Origin: Candidatus Nitrosocaldus schleperae
GTDB taxonomy: Archaea > Thermoproteota > Nitrososphaeria > Nitrososphaerales > Nitrosocaldaceae
Reading direction: 5' to 3'
DNA length: 64,000 nt
Assembly (NCBI GenBank): GCA_013538805.1
Contig: JABXGR010000002.1
Coordinates: 180,392 to 244,391 of the forward strand
The first letter of the stretch is position 1; the number at the start of each line of letters is the position of its first letter. The notes beneath the pieces were generated by a model. It searched no databases and was not told the origin of the DNA. It saw nothing but the letters and a program-made list of their open reading frames with translations. Made by a program: the position numbers and the translations under genes. Shown here piece after piece: positions 17,056 to 24,754 of the stretch.

Positions 17056-17673
17056 ATGGCGTTCGAGCAGTTCATGCCAGGGGCAACAGCAGTAGGGATA
17101 GCGTTTGCTGATGGTGTAGTTCTCGCTGCAGAGAAGAGGGTATCTTTTGGCACATATGTTGTTAGTAGATCTGGTAAGAAGGTGTTCAAGATAACTGAGA
17201 GGGTAGGTGCAGCATGTGCAGGTATGGTTGCTGATATGCAGATACTCATGAGGCAGGTAGAGTCCATAGCAAGGTTAAAGTCCTTTGAGATAAGGAGAGA
17301 GGTTCCTCCAAACTCAATAGGCAAATTGGTCTCAGTACTCCTCTTCGAGAGGAGGTACTTCCCATTGCTTACACAGATAATAATTGGAGGAATAGATGTT
17401 TACACTGAGAAGCCAGCAATCTACACACTAGATCCATTGGGCTCAATACTCCCAGATGATTATGCAGCAGTAGGCACAGGTGCTGAGATGGCTATAGGTG
17501 TTATAGAGAGTGCATATAGGCAGGATATGAATGAGCAGGAGGCTAGAGATCTTGCCATCAAAGCAATAAGGGCAGCAGTTGCAAGGGATGCTGCAAGTGG
17601 AGATGGTGTAGATATGCTTATAATAACTAAGAATGGTTGTAAGGAAGAGTCTCTAATGCTTAAATTAAGTTAA
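17056..17673 (+). CDS. psmB: Proteasome beta subunit, probably non-catalytic
   Basis: This is a 20S proteasome Ntn-hydrolase fold protein of 205 residues. GIAFADGVVLAAEKRVSFGT and the late RDAASGDGVDMLIIT are standard beta-subunit landmarks. In active subunits Gly-1 is followed by the nucleophile Thr1 (G-T-T-T-V-G). Here the aligned sequence is P-G-A-T-A-V-G-I, so Ala10 occupies the Thr1 position and Thr11 the Thr2 position; Glu26 and Lys42 align with residues 17 and 33. Sulfolobus PsmB1 has the same ATAIG pattern and depends on a second beta subunit. A catalytic paralogue should lie elsewhere in the genome. Confidence 0.85.
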   Translation: MAFEQFMPGATAVGIAFADGVVLAAEKRVSFGTYVVSRSGKKVFKITERVGAACAGMVADMQILMRQVESIARLKSFEIRREVPPNSIGKLVSVLLFERRYFPLLTQIIIGGIDVYTEKPAIYTLDPLGSILPDDYAAVGTGAEMAIGVIESAYRQDMNEQEARDLAIKAIRAAVARDAASGDGVDMLIITKNGCKEESLMLKLS

Positions 17674-17796
17674 ATATAAATGAAAACCAACATAGTGAAA
17701 TGAATAAGATGAATGAATGAACTAACTAACTAATGAGCGAATTAACATACAATTTATTTATAAACAAAAGTAAGTAGCGTAATAGCATATATAGTA

Positions 17797-18300
17797 TTAG
17801 GCTATGCTCCTCCTCTTGCACTCCTCCCAGAACTTATCGCCTACGTAATGCTTGTTATCCACAACAACACCCTTGCTCATAGCCCTTGCCTCATAACTGC
17901 TTACAGATGCTATCCCAACTGCTATATACTTTCCATATCTCTCATCCTTCACACCAACTATACCACCTTTATCAAACTCATCCATGCTTACTATCCCTGG
18001 TCGCATCACATCTGCACCATTGCATACATGCTTCACAGCACCCATATCTACTGTGACGCTTGGGAAGAGTACAAGCAGATTGTTCATAGTTAAGAATGGT
18101 AGTATAGTACCATCCTTAACGATGAGTATCATGCTCTCACCAACAAGTATAGAGTTATCATCAATGCTCCCATCATCCATCTCTATTATCTTTAATGATT
18201 TGGGTCTCTTAATTACTGCACTTACATGCTTTGGCCATCCATCCCTTATACTCTTCATAACAACATCTATATCACTCTTTGATAGATGGTATTCCCTCAA
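17797..18300 (-). CDS. PUA-domain RNA-binding protein (MCT-1/Tma20-like)
   Basis: A 167-residue protein of the archaeal COG2016 group. An N-terminal alpha/beta domain contains HLSKSDIDVVMKSIRDGWPK, and a C-terminal PUA domain (~80-155) includes VTVDMGAVKHVCNGADVMRP and VGIASVSSYEA. Eukaryotic relatives MCT-1/DENR act in translation reinitiation and ribosome recycling, which suggests a translation role here. The start is TTG, overlapping the homoserine dehydrogenase stop in TTGA, with CAGGAA just upstream, so translation is probably coupled to that gene. Confidence 0.82.
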   Translation of the reverse strand: MREYHLSKSDIDVVMKSIRDGWPKHVSAVIKRPKSLKIIEMDDGSIDDNSILVGESMILIVKDGTILPFLTMNNLLVLFPSVTVDMGAVKHVCNGADVMRPGIVSMDEFDKGGIVGVKDERYGKYIAVGIASVSSYEARAMSKGVVVDNKHYVGDKFWEECKRRSIA

Positions 18301-19373
18301 TTCCTGTTCAACCCTTTGCTCATAGCCTCCCTAACCTCTATCAGATCCCTTAGTATGGCACTTGCAGTCTCCATGCCTCCAGCACCCTTGCCTATCACTG
18401 TTAATTCTCCAGAGTGCTCAGATGTGAATGTTACAGCATTTAGCGTGCCATTAACGCATAGAGGCTCGTTCTTATCTATACTCATTGGCTCAACCCTTAG
18501 CCTCCTACTCTCATCGCATGAGGCTATCAGCTTTATAACCTTGCCATGCTCCTTTGCCTCAAGGATATCCTCTAGGCTTACATCCTTTATGCCTTTGAAG
18601 ATAACATCCTTCATGGTTACCTTCATACCCATTATCCAGTTTGCCATGATGACCAACTTTGCAGCAGCATCGAACCCATCTATATCAAGTCTTGGATCTG
18701 CCTCTGCATAACCTTTGCTCTTAGCATCAGCAAGTGCTTCATCGAATGTTAGCCCACATTCCATCATGCTGAGTATGTAGTTGGTTGTACCATTAAGTAT
18801 GCCTTTGAATGAGAGTATCCTATCACCCTTTAAGCAGTGCTTTGCAAACTCAAGTATTGGTGTACCCCCTCCTACAGTACCACTGAATCTTAACATAACA
18901 CCATTATACTCTGCAAGTTCTAGCAGGGATGGCATGGCAAGTGCCAATGGACCCTTGTTCACTGTAACAACATTCCTTCCATGCTTTATTGCGTTGGTTA
19001 TGTTGCTTAAGCCTGGTTCACCATCGTTAAGATTGGTTGGAGTAGCCTCTACAAGTACTTCAGCATCGATCTCTCTTATTATATCATCTACCCTATATCT
19101 GCTCCTCTTGCTATCCTCTAACGCATCTGTATCCTGCTCTCCTAAGTACTTTCCATCATCATGGTATGCTGCTACAGTACCATACAACCTTTTAACCTCA
19201 AGCAGCCTCTGTAGGTCAAGACCAGATTGATTTATCGCTACCCCCTTACTATCAACTGTAGCAACTAACCTGGGTTTCATCCCATACCTTACATATATAT
19301 CATCTGCCCTTGATAGTAACAACTTAGCCAGATTCTGTCCTACTACCCCAAAACCTACAAGGATGATCCTCAA
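18297..19373 (-). CDS. hom: Homoserine dehydrogenase
   Basis: A 358-residue NAD(P)-dependent enzyme reducing aspartate semialdehyde to homoserine for threonine and methionine synthesis. The N-terminal Rossmann motif is ILVGFGVVGQNLAKLL. The catalytic domain has VVTVNKGPLALAM, SGTVGGGTPILEF and GILNGTTNYILSMM, followed by YAEADPRLDIDGFDAAAKL. No ACT regulatory domain follows, so it is the short archaeal form. It forms a two-gene operon with the PUA protein. The ATG has a TATA-like element about 30 nt upstream. Aspartate kinase, which feeds the pathway, is encoded near 33.9 kb. Confidence 0.95.
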   Translation of the reverse strand: MRIILVGFGVVGQNLAKLLLSRADDIYVRYGMKPRLVATVDSKGVAINQSGLDLQRLLEVKRLYGTVAAYHDDGKYLGEQDTDALEDSKRSRYRVDDIIREIDAEVLVEATPTNLNDGEPGLSNITNAIKHGRNVVTVNKGPLALAMPSLLELAEYNGVMLRFSGTVGGGTPILEFAKHCLKGDRILSFKGILNGTTNYILSMMECGLTFDEALADAKSKGYAEADPRLDIDGFDAAAKLVIMANWIMGMKVTMKDVIFKGIKDVSLEDILEAKEHGKVIKLIASCDESRRLRVEPMSIDKNEPLCVNGTLNAVTFTSEHSGELTVIGKGAGGMETASAILRDLIEVREAMSKGLNRN

Positions 19374-19459
19374 CTTAACCCAACCTTCCTTCCTCTACCA
19401 ATCAATTAATACCCTTTCTTTATATATTATGCTAGTTTGTACTCCTCCATATTGGTTGG

Positions 19460-20389
19460 TTGATAGAATTGGATCCGATAGGTACGTTGGTGGTAATTGC
19501 AGTAGGGATAACTGCAGGCATACTAGGCTCCATGCTTGGATTGGGTGGGGGCTTTATAATAGTACCAGCACTTGCATTCATGGGCATAGAGCCTAGCAGG
19601 ATCGCTGGCACAAGTATGTTCACAGTACTCTCAACATCAGCATCCTCAATAGCATCATATGCAAGGCAGAAGGGGAGTGGTATGAGTAATAGCAAGGCAG
19701 ATGATAGTAGTAGTATTAACGATAGAATAAGCACCAATAGCAGTAGTGATGATATTGGTAGTAATGATGATGGTGGTGGTATTAATAATAATGATAGAAG
19801 GGAGAGGAGCAAGAAGAGAAGGAGTATTGGTAGGGGTAGGATAGATTATGCTACTGCCTTAAAACTTGCTATATTTGCATTACCAGGAGCAGTGATAGGT
19901 GCATACTCATCATCCATGCTAGATCTCTCATCATTCAAACTATACTTTGCACTCCTGCTTACAGGGGTAGCAGTGTACATGCTCATAAATCCATACTACC
20001 ATGTCAAGGAGAAGCACTACTCAACATACATACCATATGCTGTAAGCTTCCTCTCTGGCTTCATAGCAAGTCTCTTTGGGGTTGGAGGCGGGGCTATACT
20101 TGTACCCATGATGCTCATGGTTCTTAGAATGGATATGCATGTAACTGTGCCTACAGTGCATCTTATCATACTGTTATCATCAATCTCTGGCGTTGCTACA
20201 CATACCATGCTAGGGCATCCAGAATACATGCTTGCAATGATGCTTGTTGGGGGAACGTTCATTGGTGCACAGATAGGCTCTAGGTTACTAGGCAAGGTAA
20301 GGGATTTAGTGCTTAGGCGATTGGTCTCAATAGCAATGATGATGGTAGCAGCAAGACTTATCTATGATAGCATAATCGTTAAGGCATAA
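19460..20389 (+). CDS. TauE/SafE-family membrane permease with long polar loop
   Basis: A polytopic protein of 309 residues with the two-part TauE/SafE layout: GSMLGLGGGFIIVPAL in the first half and the matching ASLFGVGGGAILVPMML in the second, with 7-8 helices in all. Family members move sulfite, organosulfonates or related anions; the substrate here is unknown. Residues ~70-130 form a Ser/Asn/Asp-rich low-complexity loop ending in a Lys/Arg cluster, encoded by repetitive AGTAGTA/GATGATG-like DNA, between helices 2 and 3. The start is TTG, about 35 nt after a strong TATA box (TTTATATATTA at 19419-19429). Confidence 0.85.
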   Translation: MIELDPIGTLVVIAVGITAGILGSMLGLGGGFIIVPALAFMGIEPSRIAGTSMFTVLSTSASSIASYARQKGSGMSNSKADDSSSINDRISTNSSSDDIGSNDDGGGINNNDRRERSKKRRSIGRGRIDYATALKLAIFALPGAVIGAYSSSMLDLSSFKLYFALLLTGVAVYMLINPYYHVKEKHYSTYIPYAVSFLSGFIASLFGVGGGAILVPMMLMVLRMDMHVTVPTVHLIILLSSISGVATHTMLGHPEYMLAMMLVGGTFIGAQIGSRLLGKVRDLVLRRLVSIAMMMVAARLIYDSIIVKA

Positions 20390-20413
20390 ACTTAACTTAT
20401 CAGCATATGCTGA

Positions 20414-22210
20414 TCATAATGCCCTTACCTCATCAGGATAGTAGATAACCTCAACCCTGTTAAGTGCCATTCCAGATGCTAGATATAGACATGTATCTAC
20501 AAGCCTTCCATCATCTGGCTCTCTCCCATCTACACTTCCAGGGAGTACAAGGTATACACGCATGTTGGAGTTCAGTACCTCGCTCAACTCCTGTGTTGCA
20601 GTGACTGCGAATGGCCTCAACGCTCCCCTAGGAACCTCTGCCCTAGCCCTTATCAGGTTGGATACCTTCTTCCCATAAGGCGCATCTGGTCCAACTATTA
20701 TTACTATACCATTACTACCCTTGAACCTACTTGGCTCCCTTCCTCCATCTTGCACTATGCTATTGAGGGTCTCCTTGCTTATCAGTGCTGGTATGTTTAT
20801 GAATCTATCAACTAACTTATCCCACTCCTCCCTTGAGAGCGATGTTATCTCTCTATTGTAATCATAGTTGCCAGTTAGATGTATGGTTATGTTAGGCTTA
20901 GCATCTCTTACTGCCCTTCTAACCTCATCCTCATCCATCATATTGCATATACGTTTATCCACACCATCCAAGGCTAGATCGTGCTGGCTAAGTAGTGTAC
21001 ACCTTGCATCATGACCAGCAAGTTTGGAGATTAGGAGTCTAACCCTTCTTATCGTTACATCATCATTGCTTGATATTGAGAGCAGTATACTCTTACCAGC
21101 AAGGTTAGCATCAACAGCATCGCTATAGTATTGGTAAGTAGATATCAATGGTTTGACTGGATAGAATACCCTATCTGATGGCATTATCCTACCATTAACA
21201 AGCCTGCTAACCTCAACATCAGCTAGGCTTAGCACTATCTCTGCAGTCTCCTCCTGTGTAAGGAAGTTACCATCAACTATCATATTCTTTGTGTTGTTCT
21301 GTATCTTCTCTGCAACCTCCCTTATCTTATCAAGGCATGATCTTATTGTAGATGCTATGCTTGAAGCATCCTGAGTATGCATGCTATCTTCTCTGCTGCT
21401 ACGCTCCTCTACCATCCTTGATGCAAGTCTATCTATAGCCTTCTCAAGCATTACATCATCCTCCCCTACATATGGGAGTACATCACTTGCTATCCTCTCA
21501 ATATCGATTGCACTTAACCCTTGGAAGCCACCTATCCTTATGAACTCTGCAGCAGCCTTTGGGTAGACAGTCTTGTATATCCTATCTGAATGCACTGGAC
21601 CAGGGTTGCTTACTATGAAGTATATCCTCTTGCCCTTCTCTGCCATCTCCCATGCAAGTGCTTCAGATAGCCTATTCTTTGCACCTTGAGCACTAGTGTA
21701 TGGGGTTCTGAACCTGTAAGGCCTCTGCTCATAAGGCCTCTCCTCGGTGAAGTAGGTTGATATGGTTATTATCCTACCATCATCGTTCATATACTTTAGA
21801 GCATTTATACTCATCCAGAATGTTCCAGTAAGGTGTATGCTTACACACTCCCTGAACTCCTTGAATGGTTGCGATGCTAGAATCTTTACAGGACCAGAGA
21901 CACCAGCGTTGTTAACAAGGATATCTATACCATTGAACTCCCTGCTTATTGCATTGAACATATCTATAACCTCTTGCACACTGCTAACATCAACACCAGG
22001 GAACATCATAACCTTGCCGTTGCTCTTCCTACTCCTCATTATAGCCTCCAACTCTCTAGCAGTTGCCTCTAGAGGTTCCCTTCTTCTACCCATTATTATT
22101 ACATTGGCACCTTCTTCTGCAAACTTCTTTGCTATTGCCTGTCCTATCCCAGTCCCACTACCAGTAACAAGTACAACCTTATCAGCAAACCTCATGCTAC
22201 TCACACTCAT
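20414..22210 (-). CDS. Double short-chain dehydrogenase protein, malonyl-CoA reductase N-half-like
   Basis: A 598-residue protein with two consecutive SDR-type Rossmann units. The first (~5-260) has the NADPH motif VTGSGTGIGQAIAKKF, NNAGVSG and the tail NPGPVHSDRI. The second (~365-598) is degenerate and lacks a clear nucleotide loop. The order and several motifs (FPGPIESDRI-like tail, C-terminal LNRVEVIYYP versus INEITLNIP) resemble the N-terminal half of the Chloroflexus bifunctional malonyl-CoA reductase, which reduces malonate semialdehyde to 3-hydroxypropionate. The SDR catalytic YxxxK reads YTSAQ (Tyr171, Gln175; Lys178 is three residues on). A role in the 3-hydroxypropionate/4-hydroxybutyrate cycle is plausible but inferred. 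Confidence 0.72.
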   Translation of the reverse strand: MSVSSMRFADKVVLVTGSGTGIGQAIAKKFAEEGANVIIMGRRREPLEATARELEAIMRSRKSNGKVMMFPGVDVSSVQEVIDMFNAISREFNGIDILVNNAGVSGPVKILASQPFKEFRECVSIHLTGTFWMSINALKYMNDDGRIITISTYFTEERPYEQRPYRFRTPYTSAQGAKNRLSEALAWEMAEKGKRIYFIVSNPGPVHSDRIYKTVYPKAAAEFIRIGGFQGLSAIDIERIASDVLPYVGEDDVMLEKAIDRLASRMVEERSSREDSMHTQDASSIASTIRSCLDKIREVAEKIQNNTKNMIVDGNFLTQEETAEIVLSLADVEVSRLVNGRIMPSDRVFYPVKPLISTYQYYSDAVDANLAGKSILLSISSNDDVTIRRVRLLISKLAGHDARCTLLSQHDLALDGVDKRICNMMDEDEVRRAVRDAKPNITIHLTGNYDYNREITSLSREEWDKLVDRFINIPALISKETLNSIVQDGGREPSRFKGSNGIVIIVGPDAPYGKKVSNLIRARAEVPRGALRPFAVTATQELSEVLNSNMRVYLVLPGSVDGREPDDGRLVDTCLYLASGMALNRVEVIYYPDEVRAL

Positions 22211-22334
22211 GCACCTACCTATCTACCTATTCTTCTCCTAGTTGGTGGAGTTATTCATTAATAAATGTTGGGTCAATAAAATCAAGATTTTATCCATCTG
22301 TTGCTCATCAGTTCCTAACTAACTAACTCTCTTC

Positions 22335-22484
22335 TTACTCCTCCTCTTCGCTCTCATCCTCTTCAAACTCTATCTCTTTTATGCTCAACCCTAACTCATT
22401 TGCTGTCCTTGCAAGTTGTGCTATCTTGCTTAATACCTCAGCCTTATCACTGCTCTTCGTAGAGAACTCAACCTCTACATTCAT
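22335..22484 (-). CDS. Small acidic protein, 49 aa
   Basis: Begins MNVEVEFSTKSSDKAEVLSK and ends in a Glu/Asp run, giving a beta strand, an amphipathic helix and an acidic tail. An upstream ATG at 22517 would add 11 residues, but the TATA-like ATTAATATACATT (22506-22518, read on the minus strand) is centred about 28 nt before the ATG at 22484, favouring the short form. Function unknown. It stands alone between the double-SDR gene and the membrane-protein pair. Confidence 0.55.
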   Translation of the reverse strand: MNVEVEFSTKSSDKAEVLSKIAQLARTANELGLSIKEIEFEEDESEEEE

Positions 22485-22550
22485 GACAGGATGAGAATAA
22501 CAGGCATTAATATACATTAGGCTTCATAGCAAGAGATCAGCATATGCAGA

Positions 22551-23036
22551 TCAATCATCAGCAGTAAATACGTGTAGCATTATCAACAGTACAAGCATTA
22601 TAGTAAGTATAGATTGCCCATGCAATAGCCTATTAAATATCTTTACATCTCTTGATGATGTGTACCTTAAGAGTAATCCACTAAGCATCAGTACGCTCAT
22701 AACTATTGCAAGTGATAATGTGATAGGCTCTAGGTACCTTATGAAGAGTAACCCATGAACCATCCCTGCTATATACCCAATAGTATTTAATGCTATGTGC
22801 ATGTTAAGCATTGGTTTGTACATGACTGCTAATGACCTTATTGCATTACTACTACTACCTAGATAAGTTAAAGAGAGTTTCCTTACCCTATTGTATAGGA
22901 TGAATATAACGTTTGCTATAACACCTATACCTATAGCCATCCATCCTAATGCTTTGGCTATATCTTCTGCTTCCTCAGAGGCTAGAGGATTTAGTGTAAT
23001 AAAATAAAGGATGAGGTAGAGAAGTGCATACATCAT
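22551..23036 (-). CDS. Four-helix membrane protein, possible b-type cytochrome
   Basis: 161 residues with about five hydrophobic segments. Histidines occur within or at the ends of predicted helices: NMHIALNTIGYIAGMVHGL (His80, His93) and NRLLHGQSILTIMLVLLIML followed by His155. The spacing of 13 residues within one helix and the pairing with His in another helix resembles haem-binding four-helix cytochrome b561/b558-like proteins. Haem binding is an inference. Its start overlaps the stop of the exported acidic protein (23033-23437) by 4 bp with a GGTGAAGGT Shine-Dalgarno, so the two are one operon and may form one membrane complex. Confidence 0.6.
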   Translation of the reverse strand: MMYALLYLILYFITLNPLASEEAEDIAKALGWMAIGIGVIANVIFILYNRVRKLSLTYLGSSSNAIRSLAVMYKPMLNMHIALNTIGYIAGMVHGLLFIRYLEPITLSLAIVMSVLMLSGLLLRYTSSRDVKIFNRLLHGQSILTIMLVLLIMLHVFTADD

Positions 23037-23437
23037 ACCTTCACCTTACTCCTCATCTTTAATATCTTCCATCCTGTATATCCTATAACACCTGCTACTG
23101 CTGCTATGGTAGCATAAAGCACCATACTTGCTACATTAGAACCCAACCCTTCTCCTTCCTTCTCCTCACCATTATCATCATCTTCACCCTTGTACTCCCT
23201 CTCTTCTGTATTGCCCTTGTACTCCCTCTCTTCTGTACCTTCTCTTGCCTTAGTATTTATTCCTGTAAATGTGCCATCTTTATAATCAGTATCATCATCG
23301 TATTCTTCATCTTCATCTTCATCAGCAGCATAAACCGTAGGCATGTGCAATGTTAACCCCATTATCATCACTATAGCAGTCAAAGTCATCAAAACCAAGT
23401 AGAGGTTTGCTTGTTTTGTATCTGATGATCTGCTCAT
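23033..23437 (-). CDS. Membrane-anchored acidic extracytoplasmic protein
   Basis: 134 residues: an N-terminal signal or anchor helix (~12-36, ending VYAADEDE), a strongly acidic low-complexity middle (~37-98) and a C-terminal membrane helix (~102-124) with a basic tail. The middle contains a perfect short tandem repeat, EEREYKG, twice in ten residues, matched by a DNA repeat around 23190-23240. It could bind cations or a positively charged partner outside the cell. It is the first gene of a two-gene operon with the cytochrome-like protein. Confidence 0.6.
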   Translation of the reverse strand: MSRSSDTKQANLYLVLMTLTAIVMIMGLTLHMPTVYAADEDEDEEYDDDTDYKDGTFTGINTKAREGTEEREYKGNTEEREYKGEDDDNGEEKEGEGLGSNVASMVLYATIAAVAGVIGYTGWKILKMRSKVKV

Positions 23438-23523
23438 AACTAAACTATCCTATCCTTTGCTTATAACTACTGTATTAACATTGTTAATAGCATATTTATA
23501 TACTTGATCACCAAGATATAAAT

Positions 23524-24252
23524 GTGAGCGAGTCTAGTGGTCCTCTTACTGCTACAAGGTATGGTAGGACTGCTGCACGCCTTGTAGATCTGATCTATAA
23601 AAATATTATAAAGGTTCTCTATGTTACAGTAGCATTATCTGTATTCAGCATACTAGATGTGTTTGGTATACTGCATATGCTTAGACTGTACTCTGAAGCA
23701 ACCCATGATCTAATAGTTGCTGTTATATCCATAACCCTACTCCTAATCCTTTCTTACATCTTCTTTTACATAATTAAGGCTAGGACAGTGCTTAATTCAT
23801 GGTTGAAGAGGTTCGAATCCAGTTCGCTAAGCGTTAGCATAAGAGTATTGGCTAAAAGCAAGAACAAGGAGGATGTAATTAATGCAATAGCAGAGAGTGT
23901 GTATGAAATCACTCCATATATGTATAGGTATGTTGAGAATGATGATTTAGCAAGATTCATTGATGTTGATGTGAATGGAGAGAGGTTCGATATATTAATA
24001 GATAAGGAGAGGGTTGATGGGGAGTTCAAAGATGTGTTGAAGAGCTATGGATCTATCATTGCTATGGTGGTTGATGGCGTTGCTGATGAATATAGGATTG
24101 ATGAGTTCTACAAGAAGTTAACAGTATATAGCAAGATTACAGGTAATAAGATAGGACTTGCCCTATTGATTGCAGATAAGGTAGAGGCAAGAGCACTAGC
24201 AAGACACAAGGCCATAGACTCTCTACTGATCATAGAGCAATCAGCAGAATAA
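23524..24252 (+). CDS. Two-helix membrane protein with cytoplasmic domain, unknown
   Basis: 242 residues with a hydrophobic pair at about 30-52 and 63-87, followed by a soluble alpha/beta domain (~100-240) containing VNGERFDILIDKERVDGEF and a possible helix pair at the end. I do not recognise the domain. The GTG start is about 27 nt from ATTTATATAC (23492-23501), so a leaderless start is likely. It is divergent from the acidic exported protein, so the genes may share control. Confidence 0.55.
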   Translation: MSESSGPLTATRYGRTAARLVDLIYKNIIKVLYVTVALSVFSILDVFGILHMLRLYSEATHDLIVAVISITLLLILSYIFFYIIKARTVLNSWLKRFESSSLSVSIRVLAKSKNKEDVINAIAESVYEITPYMYRYVENDDLARFIDVDVNGERFDILIDKERVDGEFKDVLKSYGSIIAMVVDGVADEYRIDEFYKKLTVYSKITGNKIGLALLIADKVEARALARHKAIDSLLIIEQSAE

Positions 24253-24266
24253 CAATTATCATTACA

Positions 24267-24563
24267 TCAACCTACTTTACCTAATTCTCTAACAAATTCT
24301 AGAAAATCTTTAACCCATTTATTATAAATATTTAGACCTTTCTCGGTAACTTTATAGTAGATTGCAGTAGGAGTCTTTATGGATTCTATGTAACCATTCC
24401 TCTCCAGCATCTCCAGGATCCTTGCTATTCTATCTGGCCTCTGTGTACTTAAGCCCTCTATCCTCATTATGCGATACTTGCTTACTGGAGTGTTACTAGC
24501 ATATAGACATATATACTCTAGTATAGCAAGCATTGTGTACTCTGCTGAGAGCCTCTTCTTCAA
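24267..24563 (-). CDS. Winged-helix DNA-binding protein, 98 aa
   Basis: A one-domain winged helix: helices with MLAILEYICLYASNTPVSKY, a recognition-helix region STQRPDRIARILEMLERNGY and a wing IKTPTAIYYKVTEKG, ending in a dimerisation-like helix. This is typical of small archaeal transcription regulators. No effector domain is present, and the target is unknown. It lies immediately downstream of the tRNA-Ser gene on the same strand and convergent with the 23524 gene. Confidence 0.7.
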   Translation of the reverse strand: MKKRLSAEYTMLAILEYICLYASNTPVSKYRIMRIEGLSTQRPDRIARILEMLERNGYIESIKTPTAIYYKVTEKGLNIYNKWVKDFLEFVRELGKVG

Positions 24564-24609
24564 TACCTATGCTTATGTACAGAGGTATAATAGCCTACAA
24601 CTATAAAGG

Positions 24610-24754
24610 CGCCGGGGGTGGGATTTGAACCCACGAGCCATTTCTGGCACCAGCTCTCTATTCTGAAGGTTAATTGTTTGATCCACTAGCCCTAACTAAC
24701 TATCCATCATCCAGATCTCGAGGCTGGCGGACTACCTGACTATCCGACCCCGGC
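24610..24754 (-). tRNA. tRNA-Ser(CGA) with 61-bp intron
   Basis: On the minus strand the acceptor GCCGGGG (24748-24754) pairs with CCCCGGC (24611-24617), with discriminator G at 24610. The T arm is GTGGG-TTCAAAT-CCCAC. The long variable arm GCCA-GAAA-TGGC marks a class II tRNA. The anticodon stem CCAGC pairs with GCTGG only if 24656-24716 is removed, leaving loop CTCGAG+A with anticodon CGA (Ser). The intron sits after position 37, the usual archaeal site. I could not draw a perfect canonical bulge-helix-bulge. CCA is not encoded. The 5' part is also the 3' end of a CDF transporter ORF. Confidence 0.88.
24656..24716 (-). other. tRNA-Ser intron
   Basis: A 61-nt insertion between anticodon-loop positions 37 and 38. 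It contains the TAG stop (24700-24702) of the overlapping transporter gene. It should be removed by the archaeal splicing endonuclease. Confidence 0.8.

Noticed and set aside
24610..24754. tRNA-Ser as the integration site of a mobile element
   Set aside because: No integrase or duplicated tRNA end is visible nearby, and the flanking genes look like ordinary core genes.
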